From: Planctomycetota bacterium
GTDB lineage: Bacteria > Planctomycetota > UBA1135 > GCA-002686595
Length of the DNA stretch: 64,000 nt
Reading direction: 5' to 3'
Assembly: GCA_947484275.1 (NCBI GenBank)
Contig: CANKOY010000001.1
Location: 117,274-181,273, forward strand
In this document: positions 16,702-29,118 of the stretch, in pieces
Numbering within the stretch: the first letter of the stretch is position 1
Layout: every line of letters begins with the position of its first letter
The notes under the pieces: model-generated
Told to the model about the DNA's origin: nothing
What the model saw: the letters and a program-made list of their open reading frames with translations, nothing else
Databases searched by the model: none
Program-made: the position numbers and the translations under genes

Positions 16702-18057
16702 TCAGAAGTCGGTCGAAGAAGTGAAGCGAAAACGAGCCAGGGACATGGGCGGCGTGACGATTTCACCGTCGAAGAGCGCCCCAGCCGCTTCGCCCGTGCG
16801 CCCAAGGTCGGTCAATCCGGCCAGGGCTTCGAGCAACGACTGCGTGAAACGCAAATTCTTGACGGCGCGCACCACGCGGCCACCCTCGATCAAGAACGTA
16901 CCGTTGCGCGTCATGCCCGTCAGCAACAGCTCCTTCGAATCGATGGCATTGGTGTAGTGGAACTGGCTCACCAGGAGTCCGCGCTCAATTCCGGCGATCA
17001 GTTCCTCAAGTGACGAATTCCCCGAAGCGACAACCATGTTCTGGGGCGCAGGTCCGCAGACCGCTGGCTGCGCCTGGGCGTGTCCGGTCGAACTGGTGCC
17101 TCGTCGCCGGGCATAGTGGCGATCGGTCACAGGCGCGCACAGGCGACCTGAATCGACTAGTTTCACGGTCGACTTCGGCGTGCCCTCGCCATCGAAGGCC
17201 AAGGCTGGCATCAGAGGATTCTGCGGGTCGTCCGTGATGCTGAGCGCGGCGGGCCAGAGTCTTGCTCCATCACGTCCACATAAAAACGAACTCTGCTCCT
17301 CGACCTCCCGGGCGCCAAATCCCTGGTAAGCGGCAAACAGGAGGATTGCGCTGACGGCCAGCGGTTCGAGCACCACCGGATACTCGCCGGGTTCGAGCGC
17401 GAGGGGGGCGCGACTCGCCAGCGCTTTGTCCACGGCCTTTCGGATCACACTCGCGTGGTCCACCTGGTCCGGCTCCGCCCCGAAGGACTGGGCCAGCCCC
17501 GCGCCCCCTCCGCCGCTGGCAGTCAGAGAAAATCCGTGGCGCCCGGTCTGCCCGAAGACCGCGCGGTCCCGAGAGTTGACGATGGCCCGAGCTAGAGCCG
17601 TGGATTGGATCAGTCCCGCTGGTTCGAGCTCTGCAGTTTCACATGCGGCGAGCGCGGCGCGAATCCAGCGCGCTTTCTCCTCGAAGGAGTGCGCCAGGGT
17701 CTGCGGTGGCGCGAAGGTCTCGCGCACGTCCACCGCACCGCCCATGGGAACGAGTTCTGGATTGACCGGCGCGAAACGCGCCAGTTCGATCGCCCGCGCC
17801 AGGGCACGGCGGCCGTCAGCCAGGGAATTTCCGGCCACGCTGGCGCGCGCTTCGCGCAGACCGCCGCCCTCATCGAGGCGAACGCGAACGGCAAACTCAT
17901 GGCGCTCACGATCCGCGCTTTGAGTTGGCCCCTCCGCGGCGAATCGCGCAAAGCGCTCGAGACCGTGCTCCAGCGTGACTTCAGTTTCCGCCGCGGGACT
18001 CTCGCGAACGATCTGCGCCGCGACTTCCAGCGCAGAAGCGCCCGTGATCAGTCCCAT
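16702..18057 (-). CDS. tldE: TldE/PmbA-type subunit of the TldD protease
   Basis: 451 aa of the same fold as TldD but without HExxxH, as expected for the non-catalytic partner. Landmarks are GEYPVVLEPLAVSAILLF, SFLCGRDGARL and MVVASGNSSLEELIAGIERGLLVSQF, which match the PmbA family. ATG start, 6 nt after leuS ends. The tight spacing leuS-tldE-tldD means one transcript. It probably narrows access to the metal site in the heterodimer. Confidence 0.9.
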   Translation of the reverse strand: MGLITGASALEVAAQIVRESPAAETEVTLEHGLERFARFAAEGPTQSADRERHEFAVRVRLDEGGGLREARASVAGNSLADGRRALARAIELARFAPVNPELVPMGGAVDVRETFAPPQTLAHSFEEKARWIRAALAACETAELEPAGLIQSTALARAIVNSRDRAVFGQTGRHGFSLTASGGGGAGLAQSFGAEPDQVDHASVIRKAVDKALASRAPLALEPGEYPVVLEPLAVSAILLFAAYQGFGAREVEEQSSFLCGRDGARLWPAALSITDDPQNPLMPALAFDGEGTPKSTVKLVDSGRLCAPVTDRHYARRRGTSSTGHAQAQPAVCGPAPQNMVVASGNSSLEELIAGIERGLLVSQFHYTNAIDSKELLLTGMTRNGTFLIEGGRVVRAVKNLRFTQSLLEALAGLTDLGRTGEAAGALFDGEIVTPPMSLARFRFTSSTDF

Positions 18058-18063
18058 GATTTC

Positions 18064-20649
<2,586 letters not shown>

Positions 20650-20863
20650 GGGGTTTTCGGGTCCTGCGTTCCGGGGGGACTGGGTTCTCAGCACCCAAGA
20701 TAGGGGCGCGAGCGCGCGGGAACCAACCCTCGCACACTTCCCGAGCTGAACCGTTGACGGAAGCGCGCGGGCTGGTCATGCTCCTCGCCCGTTCTCTCTG
20801 GGCCGCGTGCTCTCCAGGGAACGTCAGGATCCACCTCGACATCGAACGCGGGGGCAGGTTCCC

Positions 20864-20939
20864 GGGGGATTAGCTCAGTTGGTAGAGCGCTACAATGGCA
20901 TTGTAGAGGTCAGGGGTTCGAACCCCCTATCCTCCACCA
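20864..20939 (+). tRNA. tRNA-Ala(GGC)
   Basis: 76 nt with acceptor GGGGGAT/ATCCTCC, including the G3:U70 wobble pair that identifies tRNA-Ala. Anticodon stem CTACA/TGTAG, loop ATGGCAT, anticodon GGC. T arm GGGGG-TTCGAAC-CCCCT. CCA is encoded. Confidence 0.95.
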
Positions 20940-20944
20940 CCCAC

Positions 20945-20976
20945 GCGGCCGCAGGCTCCAAAGAGCCGGCGGCCGC
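20945..20976 (+). terminator. Rho-independent terminator of tRNA-Ala
   Basis: A strong hairpin 5 nt after the CCA: arms GCGGCCGC-a-GGCTC and GAGCC-g-GCGGCCGC around a CAAA loop, then GACTCTTTCCC. It has 13 pairs and one mismatch. The T run is short but position and stability fit. Confidence 0.7.
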
Positions 20977-21042
20977 GACTCTTTCCCGTCCGGCCTGTTT
21001 TAGCGCGCCTCCCCCCTGCGGTTCGGTATCTTGCGCGGCTCC

Positions 21043-22536
21043 ATGACAGAACTGGCCCACCCGGATCGCCTCGCAAAGATCGAGGCCATGCGCGCCGAGG
21101 GCCTTGACCCCTATCCCGCGCGCGGTGTCGCGGCCGAAGCAATCGCCGACCTGATCGCAGCCCTGGGGACGCCCGAAGCGCCGGGACCGCGGGCCGGGAC
21201 CACGGCCACGATCGCAGGACGGCTGTTGTCGCAGCGCGACTTCGGCAAGCTCGTCTTCGCCCCAGTGCTCGACCGCAGCGGCCGGCTGCAGATCGGCCTC
21301 GAGCGCGATCGTCTGGGGGACTGGTGGCCCAAGCGCAAATGGCTCGACGGCGGTGACCTCGTGGGCGCCACGGGCGTTCTCGGCCACACGAAGAAGGGCG
21401 AACCTACGCTGTGGGTCACGGAGCTGACCCTGCTGGCAAAGAGCGTCGCCCCCCCGCCGGAAAAGTGGCACGGCCTGGTGGACGTCGAGGCGCGCTACCG
21501 CCGTCGCTACGTGGACCTGTGGGCCAGCGAGGGTGTCAGCGCGGTGTTCCTCAAGCGCTCGCGCATCGTCAGCGCGATACGCCGTTTCCTCGAGGCCCAG
21601 GGCTACATCGAAGTCGAGACGCCGACCCTGCACCCGATCCTCGGTGGCGCCGCGGCGCGACCGTTCACGACGCACTACAACGCGCTGGACCACGATTTTT
21701 TCCTGCGCATCGCGCCGGAGCTGTACCTCAAGCGCTGCATCGTCGGCGGATTGGAGCGCGTGTTCGAAATCGCGCGCAACTTCCGCAACGAAGGTCTCTC
21801 ACCGCGCCACAATCCTGAGTTCTCGATGCTCGAACTCTACGAGGCCCAGGCCGACTACCGGCGCATGATGGAGATCTCGGAGACGATGATCGAATCAATC
21901 GCGCGCGAGGTGAATGGCACGACCAGCGTGCGCTTTCGCGGCGTGGACTACGACCTGCGTGCACCCTTTGAGCGCGCGAGCTACCTGGAGTTGTTTGAGA
22001 AGCACGCCGGTTGTGCCTACGACGATCAGCCGGGCGTGCGCGCCAAGGCCCGGGAGTTGTCGATCCCCGATCCGGGCAACTTCTCCAAGCTGTCCAACGA
22101 CGTGTTCGAGGCCTGCGTCGAGGATCACCTGCACGGCCCGGTGATCGTGTACGACTATCCGGTTGAGATCAGTCCGCTCGCCAAGCGCAAACCGGGCGCG
22201 CCGAAGATCGCCGAGCGCTTCGAGATTTTCCTCGGCGGCATGGAATTGGGAAATGCCTTCAGCGAGCTCAACGATCCTGCGGACCAGTACCAACGCTTTG
22301 CCGAGCAGGTCGCTTCAAAGGACCCCGAGGCGCCCGGGGAAATCGATATCGACTACGTCCAGGCACTGGAATACGGCATGCCGCCCGCGGGCGGACTGGG
22401 CATTGGAATCGATCGACTCGTCATGGTGCTGACGGGGCAGGACACCATCCGCGACGTGTTGCTTTTCCCCGCACTGCGTCCGCGGTCGTTTGAGTCTGGC
22501 GAATCCGGCGAAGTCGTCACGCCGAAGAAGACCTGA
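21043..22536 (+). CDS. lysS: Lysyl-tRNA synthetase, class II
   Basis: 497 aa. N-terminal OB-fold anticodon domain (about 50-150: AGRLLSQRDFGKLVF), then the class II core: motif 2 FEIARNFRNEGLSPRHNPEFSM is unmistakable, and motif 3 lies in GGLGIGIDRLVMVLTG. ATG start at MTELAHPDRL; the frame extends only four codons upstream to a TTG. No clear Shine-Dalgarno is visible. lolC/E follows after 1 nt, a lysS-lolC-lolD order seen in many bacteria. Confidence 0.96.
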   Translation: MTELAHPDRLAKIEAMRAEGLDPYPARGVAAEAIADLIAALGTPEAPGPRAGTTATIAGRLLSQRDFGKLVFAPVLDRSGRLQIGLERDRLGDWWPKRKWLDGGDLVGATGVLGHTKKGEPTLWVTELTLLAKSVAPPPEKWHGLVDVEARYRRRYVDLWASEGVSAVFLKRSRIVSAIRRFLEAQGYIEVETPTLHPILGGAAARPFTTHYNALDHDFFLRIAPELYLKRCIVGGLERVFEIARNFRNEGLSPRHNPEFSMLELYEAQADYRRMMEISETMIESIAREVNGTTSVRFRGVDYDLRAPFERASYLELFEKHAGCAYDDQPGVRAKARELSIPDPGNFSKLSNDVFEACVEDHLHGPVIVYDYPVEISPLAKRKPGAPKIAERFEIFLGGMELGNAFSELNDPADQYQRFAEQVASKDPEAPGEIDIDYVQALEYGMPPAGGLGIGIDRLVMVLTGQDTIRDVLLFPALRPRSFESGESGEVVTPKKT

Positions 22537-22537
22537 C

Positions 22538-23920
22538 ATGTACCGCTGGTTCCTGAGCATGCGCTACCTCAGGGCGCGCAAGACCAACCTGATCGGCATC
22601 GGCGGGATCTTCGTCGGCGTCGGGGCCCTGATCCTGATCCTGTCGATCATGACCGGTTTCCTGGAGGAAACGCGCCGCTCCGTCCGCGGCAGCCTCTCGG
22701 ACCTGGTCATCGCCCCCCGCTTCGGCGCCAGCAAGGAAGACAGCGTTCCGACCGACCCGGCCAAGATCCTGGCCGAGGTGCGCGCTGATCCGCGCGTCGA
22801 AGCGGCTGCCGCCCATCTCGTCTGGTACTGCCAGGTCGCCAAAGAGGGCGCGGATGCGGACAGCATGATCCGGATCCTGTCGAGTTCGCAGAGCGGAAAC
22901 CTCTCCGCGGTGCAGATCGTCGGCATCGACCTACCAGCAGAGTTCGAGGCCACGGAATTCAAGGCCTCCCTCGAGCGCGAGGTGAAGTACGGCGCGCGAG
23001 TGGACAATGCCGAGCAACCCTTCGCCGTGCCCGAACGCTACAGCCCCAGCCCCCTTGAGGCCGGCGTTGTCGTGGGAGAAAAGCTCTACAGCAATCTCGC
23101 TCTGCGGCGCGGTGACCGCATCAAGCTGGCGACCATCGTCGAAGACCCGGCCCGCAGCGACAGTTTCCTGACGCCGTCGCGCACCTACGTGGTCGTAGGC
23201 ACGTTCCGCTCGAAGGAAAACGAGATGGACATGTCGCGCATCTACCTCGATCGCGCGGAGATGATCGACTTCCTCTCGAGCCCGATTCAGTACAGCGAAG
23301 TGCTCGTGAAGCTCAAGCATGAGACCGAAGCCACGAGCAAGGCGCTCAAGGCCGAGCTGGGCGTTCGATTGGCGGAGAATCGCCTGATTTTCGGCTACAT
23401 CAACCTGGACAACGAATTCGATGAGGTGAAAACCTGGCGCGAATTCCGCGGCGTACTGCTCGGCGCGATTGAAAACGAACGCGTGCTGATGGGCATCATG
23501 CTCAGCCTGGTGCTATTGGTCGCAGGTTTCACGGTCTTCGCGATTCTCTCGATGATGGTCACGGAAAAGCGCCGTGACATCGGCATCCTCACGGCGCTTG
23601 GCGCCACGCCCCGTGGCGTGCTGGAGACCTTCCTGCTGATCGCTTACTGGGATGCGCTGATCGGCGCACTGCTGGGCGCGATTTTCGGCACCTGGGGCGC
23701 GCTCAAGATCGACAGCATCGAGCGCTGGCTTTCCAAGACGTTCGGCGTCCAGATCTTCAATCGCGACGTGTACCTGTTCGACACGATCCCCAGCGTGGTG
23801 GATCCTGTGGCCGTGGCCCTGATCGTGCTCGGTGCGTTCGTCTGCGCGCTGCTCTTCGCCGCGATCCCAGCCTGGAACGCCGCGAAGCTCGATCCGCTCG
23901 AGGCCCTGAGGCAGGAATGA
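22538..23920 (+). CDS. lolC: LolC/LolE-type lipoprotein-releasing ABC transporter permease
   Basis: 460 aa. A transmembrane helix near the N-terminus (NLIGIGGIFVGVGALILILS), a large periplasmic domain (about 45-300), then a C-terminal FtsX/MacB-type block of three helices with MVTEKRRDIGILTALGATPRGV. This is the LolC/E family that extracts lipoproteins from the inner membrane for outer-membrane delivery. The several lipoproteins in this window would be its clients. Only one permease gene is present here, so it may act as a homodimer (LolF-like). Its stop overlaps lolD (ATGA). Confidence 0.88.
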   Translation: MYRWFLSMRYLRARKTNLIGIGGIFVGVGALILILSIMTGFLEETRRSVRGSLSDLVIAPRFGASKEDSVPTDPAKILAEVRADPRVEAAAAHLVWYCQVAKEGADADSMIRILSSSQSGNLSAVQIVGIDLPAEFEATEFKASLEREVKYGARVDNAEQPFAVPERYSPSPLEAGVVVGEKLYSNLALRRGDRIKLATIVEDPARSDSFLTPSRTYVVVGTFRSKENEMDMSRIYLDRAEMIDFLSSPIQYSEVLVKLKHETEATSKALKAELGVRLAENRLIFGYINLDNEFDEVKTWREFRGVLLGAIENERVLMGIMLSLVLLVAGFTVFAILSMMVTEKRRDIGILTALGATPRGVLETFLLIAYWDALIGALLGAIFGTWGALKIDSIERWLSKTFGVQIFNRDVYLFDTIPSVVDPVAVALIVLGAFVCALLFAAIPAWNAAKLDPLEALRQE

Positions 23921-24672
23921 TCCAGAACACAACAGACCGCCGAAAGACGCCGCGCGACAAGCCGGTCCTCTCCGCCCGCGGCGTGCGCAAGTCCTACACG
24001 CTCGGCGATCGCACGCTGGAAATTCTGCACGGCGTCAACATGGACCTGTACCGCGGGGAAATGCTGGCCTTGACGGGGACGTCGGGCGCGGGCAAATCCA
24101 CGTTGCTGCACATTCTCGGCCTGCTCGATCGACCCAGCGAGGGCTCGGTCACCCTCGACGGCGAGAGCGCCTGGGAAATGTCGCTCACCCAGCGCGCCCT
24201 GATCCGCAATCAACGCATCGGCTTCGTGTTCCAGTTCTATCACCTGCTGCCGGAACTCGATGCGGTCGAGAACGTGATGCTGCCGGCGATGATCCACGAG
24301 TCCCGTGGAACGTTTCGCCGCCGCCGCAGCGAGCACACGGAGCACGCGCGCGAACTGCTCGCCACCTTCGGCCTCGCCGACCGCGGTTCTCACCGACCGG
24401 GTCAACTCTCCGGCGGCGAACGTCAACGCGTGGCCCTGGCGCGCGCCCTGTTCCACGATCCCGCGATCCTGATTGCAGACGAACCCACCGGAAACCTGGA
24501 CCGGGCCACGGGCGAACGCGTTCTTGAACTGATCTTCCGCGAACAGGAACGCCGAGGGCTGTCGCTGTTGCTCGTCACCCACGACGAACGCTTGGCCCTG
24601 CGCTGCCAGCGTCAACTGGTGATGGCCGACGGCATGATCGAGATCGACACCGCGATCAAGATCCCGGACTAG
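23917..24672 (+). CDS. lolD: LolD-type ABC transporter ATP-binding protein
   Basis: 251 aa. Walker A GTSGAGKST (about 54-62), Q-loop in IGFVFQFYHLLPELDAVENV, signature LSGGERQRVALARAL, Walker B ILIADEPTGNLD and H-loop VTHDE. FQFYHLLPE is typical of the LolD/MacB subfamily. ATG start overlaps the permease stop. It powers lipoprotein release with the preceding permease and converges with nadK 25 bp downstream. Confidence 0.92.
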   Translation: MIQNTTDRRKTPRDKPVLSARGVRKSYTLGDRTLEILHGVNMDLYRGEMLALTGTSGAGKSTLLHILGLLDRPSEGSVTLDGESAWEMSLTQRALIRNQRIGFVFQFYHLLPELDAVENVMLPAMIHESRGTFRRRRSEHTEHARELLATFGLADRGSHRPGQLSGGERQRVALARALFHDPAILIADEPTGNLDRATGERVLELIFREQERRGLSLLLVTHDERLALRCQRQLVMADGMIEIDTAIKIPD

Positions 24673-24697
24673 TCCGAAGTCGGAAGAAATCGCCCGG

Positions 24698-25639
24698 CTA
24701 CAGCCCGCGATCTTCGTGGGGACCGGTGCGCGGCAGGTCGATCCCGCGCGGCTCACCTTCGCTCTCGCCAGCCACAGGCGGCACGGTCCCGCTCCATCCC
24801 AGGCGCTCGCGCAAGCGTCGATAGGGATCGAGTTTGGCCCAGCGCATGAGTGGATAAGCGCTTGGGTGGCGCTCCACGAAAACGCTGTCGCCTTCGCGCA
24901 TGGGCGCGTAGCCCTGTCCGTCGACCACCAGGGTGGTCAGTCCGCCGCTGGCACTGATCGCCAGTTCGACTTTCGCGTCGGAATGCAGCACCAGCGGGCG
25001 GTGCGCGAGTCCCTGGGGACAAATAGGCGTGACCACCAAGCCCAACATGGACGGGATCAAGATCGGACCGCCCGCGGACAGCGAGTGGGCCGTCGATCCC
25101 GAGGGTGTTGCAATGATCAACCCATCAGCGCGGTAGTCGCTGACCCAGACCCCGTCCACGCGCAGGGCGAGCGTCAGCATCCCTTGGGTCACCGCTCGAT
25201 GAAGCACAACGTCGTTGAGCGCGATGGCTTCGATGTCGTCTCCGTCGTGAGTGTGCATGCGCGCTGTGAGGCGCATGCGCGGCTCCAGCAGGCCTTCGCC
25301 GTCGAGCACACCGCCGAGGACCTCTTCCCAATGCACCACCGGTGTCGAGGCCAGGAAGCCCACGCGACCGAAGTTGATCCCCAGGGTGGGCACCGGATCC
25401 GCCGCAAAAGCGCGCACGGCGGCGAGGATCGCGCCGTCCCCGCCGAGGACGACCACCAAGTCCGGACGCTTGCCGCGGGGAACCTTGGGCCCCTCAGTTT
25501 CTCGCCGACGCAGATAAGCGCGCAGGTCGCCTTCGAGCTCAACGTGCTCGACGCGCGTGCCGAGCCAGTCCATCAAGGTCCGGCGGAATTCGCGCACGCC
25601 GTGCTTGTCCAGGTCTGCAAAGACCAGCACGCGTTTCAC
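24698..25639 (-). CDS. nadK: NAD kinase
   Basis: Phosphorylates NAD to NADP in the cytoplasm. 313 aa from a GTG at VKRVLVFADLDKHG; an in-frame TTG 54 nt upstream adds a polar stretch without homology. Motifs: VVVLGGDGAIL (GGDG), GINFGRVGFL, DGLIIATPSGSTAHSLSAGGP and the late LVVDGQ strand. The C-terminal about 30 residues are polar and variable. Last gene of the xseB-ispA-dxs-nadK group, 67 bp after dxs, in a context common in bacteria. Confidence 0.93.
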   Translation of the reverse strand: MKRVLVFADLDKHGVREFRRTLMDWLGTRVEHVELEGDLRAYLRRRETEGPKVPRGKRPDLVVVLGGDGAILAAVRAFAADPVPTLGINFGRVGFLASTPVVHWEEVLGGVLDGEGLLEPRMRLTARMHTHDGDDIEAIALNDVVLHRAVTQGMLTLALRVDGVWVSDYRADGLIIATPSGSTAHSLSAGGPILIPSMLGLVVTPICPQGLAHRPLVLHSDAKVELAISASGGLTTLVVDGQGYAPMREGDSVFVERHPSAYPLMRWAKLDPYRRLRERLGWSGTVPPVAGESEGEPRGIDLPRTGPHEDRGL

Positions 25640-25706
25640 GCTGCCGCGGGCCGGCGCGCTGAGGGAATCCCTGCGAGGTGATTGGCGCGGCAAGGGTGTG
25701 GGGTGG

Positions 25707-27683
25707 CTAGACGGCTTGCTGCGCGTTGAGCGCCAAGCGCACGGCGCGCTCGACCGCGGCGGCGTCGATTCCCGCCTCTTCCAACTGCTCTTCGCGCGAG
25801 GTCTTGTGGTCCATGAAGCGATCCGGCAGCGCGAGAACCTTCACCGTGGCGCGAGCGTTGGGCACGCGGTTGACGCACTCGAGTACGGCGGAACCAAAGC
25901 CACCGGCGCGCTGGTGCTCTTCCAAAGTGATCAGCGCGCGACACTGGATCGCGTGGATCCCGAGCAACTCCGCGTCCAAGGGCTTAGCGAAGCGCGCATC
26001 GACGACGCCAACGTGAATTCCCGCGGCGGCCAAGCGCTCAGCGGCATCTAGCGCGATGTCCACCATGGCGCCCAGTGCCCAAATCATCACGCCCGTCCCC
26101 TCGCCCTCGCTCAGAACCTCGGCGCGGGCGGGCAACATCTCGCGCCGCTCGCTGGGGTGGATGCGCTCGTTGCCGGTGGTGTTGGCCCGCGGGTAGCGCA
26201 GCGCGAACGGCCCCGCGTGGCGTAGGCCCAACTCGAGCATGCGACGCATGTCAGTGGCATCCCGCGGCGACGCCAGCACGAAATTCGGCAGCGTGCGCAA
26301 ATAGGCGAGATCGAATACCCCGTTGTGCGTCGGACCGTCCTGGCCCACGAGACCTGCGCGGTCCATGCAAAACAACACTGGAAGATTCTGCAGCGCGACT
26401 TCCTGGAACACCTGGTCGTAGGCACGCTGCAAGAACGTCGAGTAGATCGCCGCCACGGGGCGCAGTCCTGCCTTGGCCATTCCTGCCGCGAGCGCAACCG
26501 CATGCTGCTCGGTGATTCCGGTGTCGTGAAAGCGCGCCGGCAGACGCTCGGCGAAATTCTCAAGGCCCGTGCCCGAGGGCATTCCAGCTGTGATCGCGTG
26601 CACGCGCACGTCTTGCTCCGCTAGGCGCAGAAGGCTCTCGGCAAAGGCCGTTGTGTAGGCAGGTCCCTGGGGTTTCTTGACCACGGCGGCGTCGCGCGCG
26701 GGCACTTTCTTCGACTCGGCGCCGCTCGTGCGCGGTGCCGAACCGGGCTTGACGCCGTGCACGCGCTCGGGATGGGTAGGCGCGTTCGGATGGCCCTTGC
26801 CCTTCTCAGTCAACAGGTGCAGCAGCACGCAACCGTCGAGGGCCTTGACGCGCTCGAGTTGCTCGACGAGATCCTGGACGTCGTGACCGTGAACCGGACC
26901 GACGTAGGTCACGCCCAGTTCCTCGAACACGTGACCTGGCACGACTGCGTGTCGCATCACTTCGCCGAGGTCATCGAGGGCGCGGTCAACCTTTTGGCCG
27001 ATGACAGGGATCGCGCTCAGGAGACCATGGATCTCCTGGCCCGCGCGCTGAATCACGCGCGCTGAGCGAATGCGCGAGAGGTACTTAGCCAGCGAACCCA
27101 CGGACTTCGAAATCGACCATTCGTTGTCGTTGAGGATCACCAGCAGGCGCTTTTGCGAAGCACCCGCATTGTTCAGGGCTTCGAAGGCCACTCCGGCACC
27201 CAGGCTCGCGTCGCCAATCACGGCGATCGCGTGTGGCGCGTCGCGATCCGAACCTAGGCCGTGTGCCAAACCCAGGGCGAGCGAAATGCTCGTGCCCGCG
27301 TGGCCGGTGTGGAACAAGTCGTACTCTGATTCTTCGGGGTGCGTGAAGCCGCAAAGTCCGCCAGTCTGGCGCAGGGTGCCAAAGCGCCCGCGACGTCCGG
27401 TCAGGATCTTGTGCGGGTAGGCCTGGTGGCTGACGTCCCAGACACATCGATCGCGCCGCAGGTCGAACACCCGGTGCAAGGCGACGGTCAATTCGACCAC
27501 ACCCAAGTTCGATCCCAAGTGGCCGCCGGTGACAGGCACCGTCTCCAATAGGTACGAGCGCAGCTCAGCACACAGTTGCGGCAACTCAGCTCGGCCGAGT
27601 CCGCGCAGGTCCTGGGGGCTCTCCACCCGGTCCAGGAGCGGGTAGGCGCTGTGCCCTGAGTCAGAGTTCGCAGAATCGTTCAT
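25707..27683 (-). CDS. dxs: 1-deoxy-D-xylulose-5-phosphate synthase
   Basis: First enzyme of the MEP isoprenoid pathway: pyruvate + glyceraldehyde 3-phosphate to DXP, with thiamine diphosphate. 658 aa from ATG at MNDSANSD (the frame runs 41 codons further upstream without a plausible start). Landmarks: TGGHLGSNLGVVELTVALH, the ThDP-binding GDASLGAGVAFEALNNAG with downstream NDNEWSIS, and the transketolase C-terminal half with DRAGLVGQDGPTHNGVFD. ispA lies upstream, separated by 216 bp, so a separate promoter is possible. Confidence 0.96.
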   Translation of the reverse strand: MNDSANSDSGHSAYPLLDRVESPQDLRGLGRAELPQLCAELRSYLLETVPVTGGHLGSNLGVVELTVALHRVFDLRRDRCVWDVSHQAYPHKILTGRRGRFGTLRQTGGLCGFTHPEESEYDLFHTGHAGTSISLALGLAHGLGSDRDAPHAIAVIGDASLGAGVAFEALNNAGASQKRLLVILNDNEWSISKSVGSLAKYLSRIRSARVIQRAGQEIHGLLSAIPVIGQKVDRALDDLGEVMRHAVVPGHVFEELGVTYVGPVHGHDVQDLVEQLERVKALDGCVLLHLLTEKGKGHPNAPTHPERVHGVKPGSAPRTSGAESKKVPARDAAVVKKPQGPAYTTAFAESLLRLAEQDVRVHAITAGMPSGTGLENFAERLPARFHDTGITEQHAVALAAGMAKAGLRPVAAIYSTFLQRAYDQVFQEVALQNLPVLFCMDRAGLVGQDGPTHNGVFDLAYLRTLPNFVLASPRDATDMRRMLELGLRHAGPFALRYPRANTTGNERIHPSERREMLPARAEVLSEGEGTGVMIWALGAMVDIALDAAERLAAAGIHVGVVDARFAKPLDAELLGIHAIQCRALITLEEHQRAGGFGSAVLECVNRVPNARATVKVLALPDRFMDHKTSREEQLEEAGIDAAAVERAVRLALNAQQAV

Positions 27684-27899
27684 GCCGTTGGCCTGGGCTT
27701 TGGCGCAGCCTGGGACGGGGGCCCGCGCACAGGACACAAGCATCGGGTCCCCCGCCGTCAATGCAAGGGATCGAGGCAGATTGACGGCCGGTGCGCGCTC
27801 GGGCACGGGTCCGGGGTGCCCATTCCGGGCCAGGCCCTGCCCCGAGCGCCGTGGGTCCGGGTGAGGTCGCGTTCGGTGGCGATCGGCCCCCGTGCTGCG

Positions 27900-28805
27900 C
27901 TATCGACGGCGCTCCAGCAGCCATTCGATGAGCTCGAAGCCCAAACTCGGACGCCTGAACCCAAGCCGCGTCGCGGTTCGGCGAGCTTCCTCAGCGGTGC
28001 GCTGGGCCTCGGCCCACGCCCCGTCGATCCCAAGCACGGCGACGATAGTGGGCTTCGAATGTCTAGCGTCCTTGCCCGGTGTCTTGCCGAGCTCCGCGGC
28101 GTCGCCGACGACGTCGAGGATGTCGTCCACCACCTGAAAGAGCGCGCCAAGTGCAGTGCCAAATGCGCGCGCCTGATCCCGTCGCGCAACCTCCGCCCGC
28201 GCCGCGATCGCGCCCATCTCCGCGGCAGCCGCGATCAGTGCGCCGGTCTTGCCTCGCTGCATTTCGCGCACGCTCTCCAAGGTCAAATCGGTCCAGGAAA
28301 GGGTCATGTCGAGCACCTGTCCGCCCACCATGCCCCGGGCGCCGGCGGCTGCGCTCAGCACGCGAATCCACTCCATGGCGCGCGGCCCCGGCTCCTCGGC
28401 GAGGCACTGGAACGCGGCCGTATGCAGGGCGTCGCCCGCCAGCAGCGCCAGGGCTTCCCCGTGTACGCGATGACAGCTGGGCCGACCGCGACGCAGGTCG
28501 TCGTCATCCATGCATGGCAGATCATCGTGAGCCAGGCTGTAGGCGTGGATAGCCTCCACGGCTGCCGCGGGACGCTCCGCGTCAAGATCCTCGCCGCCGA
28601 GTTCGCGGCACACCAGCCGCACCAACGCCGGGCGCATGCGCTTGCCGCCGCCAAGCAGGGCGTAGACCATGACCTCCTTCAACCGCGAATCGCGGGCGGC
28701 CACTGCGTCCGAGAGGATGTGGCGATCGAGCGCGGCCTCGGCCCACTGGCATGAGGACTCAAGCCAGGTCTCCAACTCGGTGCGATTCGCGGGACGCGCT
28801 TCCAC
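27900..28805 (-). CDS. ispA: Polyprenyl (farnesyl/geranyl) diphosphate synthase
   Basis: Condenses isopentenyl and allylic diphosphates. 301 aa, the usual IspA size, from a GTG at VEARPANRT, 19 nt after xseB ends; an ATG further upstream would overlap xseB by 59 bp. First Asp-rich motif DDLPCMDDDDLRRGRP and second motif FQVVDDILDVVGD are intact. GGGKRMRPALV is the IPP-binding region. By sequence it could make C15 or C20 chains. In operon with xseB, with dxs and nadK downstream. Confidence 0.9.
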   Translation of the reverse strand: MEARPANRTELETWLESSCQWAEAALDRHILSDAVAARDSRLKEVMVYALLGGGKRMRPALVRLVCRELGGEDLDAERPAAAVEAIHAYSLAHDDLPCMDDDDLRRGRPSCHRVHGEALALLAGDALHTAAFQCLAEEPGPRAMEWIRVLSAAAGARGMVGGQVLDMTLSWTDLTLESVREMQRGKTGALIAAAAEMGAIAARAEVARRDQARAFGTALGALFQVVDDILDVVGDAAELGKTPGKDARHSKPTIVAVLGIDGAWAEAQRTAEEARRTATRLGFRRPSLGFELIEWLLERRR

Positions 28806-28824
28806 AGTGGCCGCCTGCGGAGCG

Positions 28825-29118
28825 CTACTTCGCCACGGGGCGAGAATCGGGATCGTTCGGATAAGGCTGCGTGGATTCTCCATCGGCGGACAGCTCTTCG
28901 ACCTGCTTCTGGAACGAGGTCAGGATCGCCTGGCACTTCTTCACCAGCTCGACGCCTTCGCGGTACTTCTGCAGTGCGGGCTCCAGGCCCAAGGTCTGCT
29001 GGTCAAGCAGCGCGACGATCTCCTCCAGGGCGGCGAGGCTCTCGTCAAAACCAGGCTCCGCGTCCCCGCCGGGCTTTGCCGGTGCGTCTTCCCCGTGCTT
29101 GCGCGGAGTACCTTTCAT
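28825..29118 (-). CDS. xseB: Exodeoxyribonuclease VII small subunit
   Basis: 97 aa. The core FDESLAALEEIVALLD and LGLEPALQKYREGVELVKKC are diagnostic of XseB, a coiled-coil subunit that supports the large nuclease XseA (not in this window). Polar, low-complexity tails flank it on both sides. ATG start with GGAG-type sequence just upstream. The xseB-ispA-dxs order is widely conserved. Confidence 0.9.
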   Translation of the reverse strand: MKGTPRKHGEDAPAKPGGDAEPGFDESLAALEEIVALLDQQTLGLEPALQKYREGVELVKKCQAILTSFQKQVEELSADGESTQPYPNDPDSRPVAK

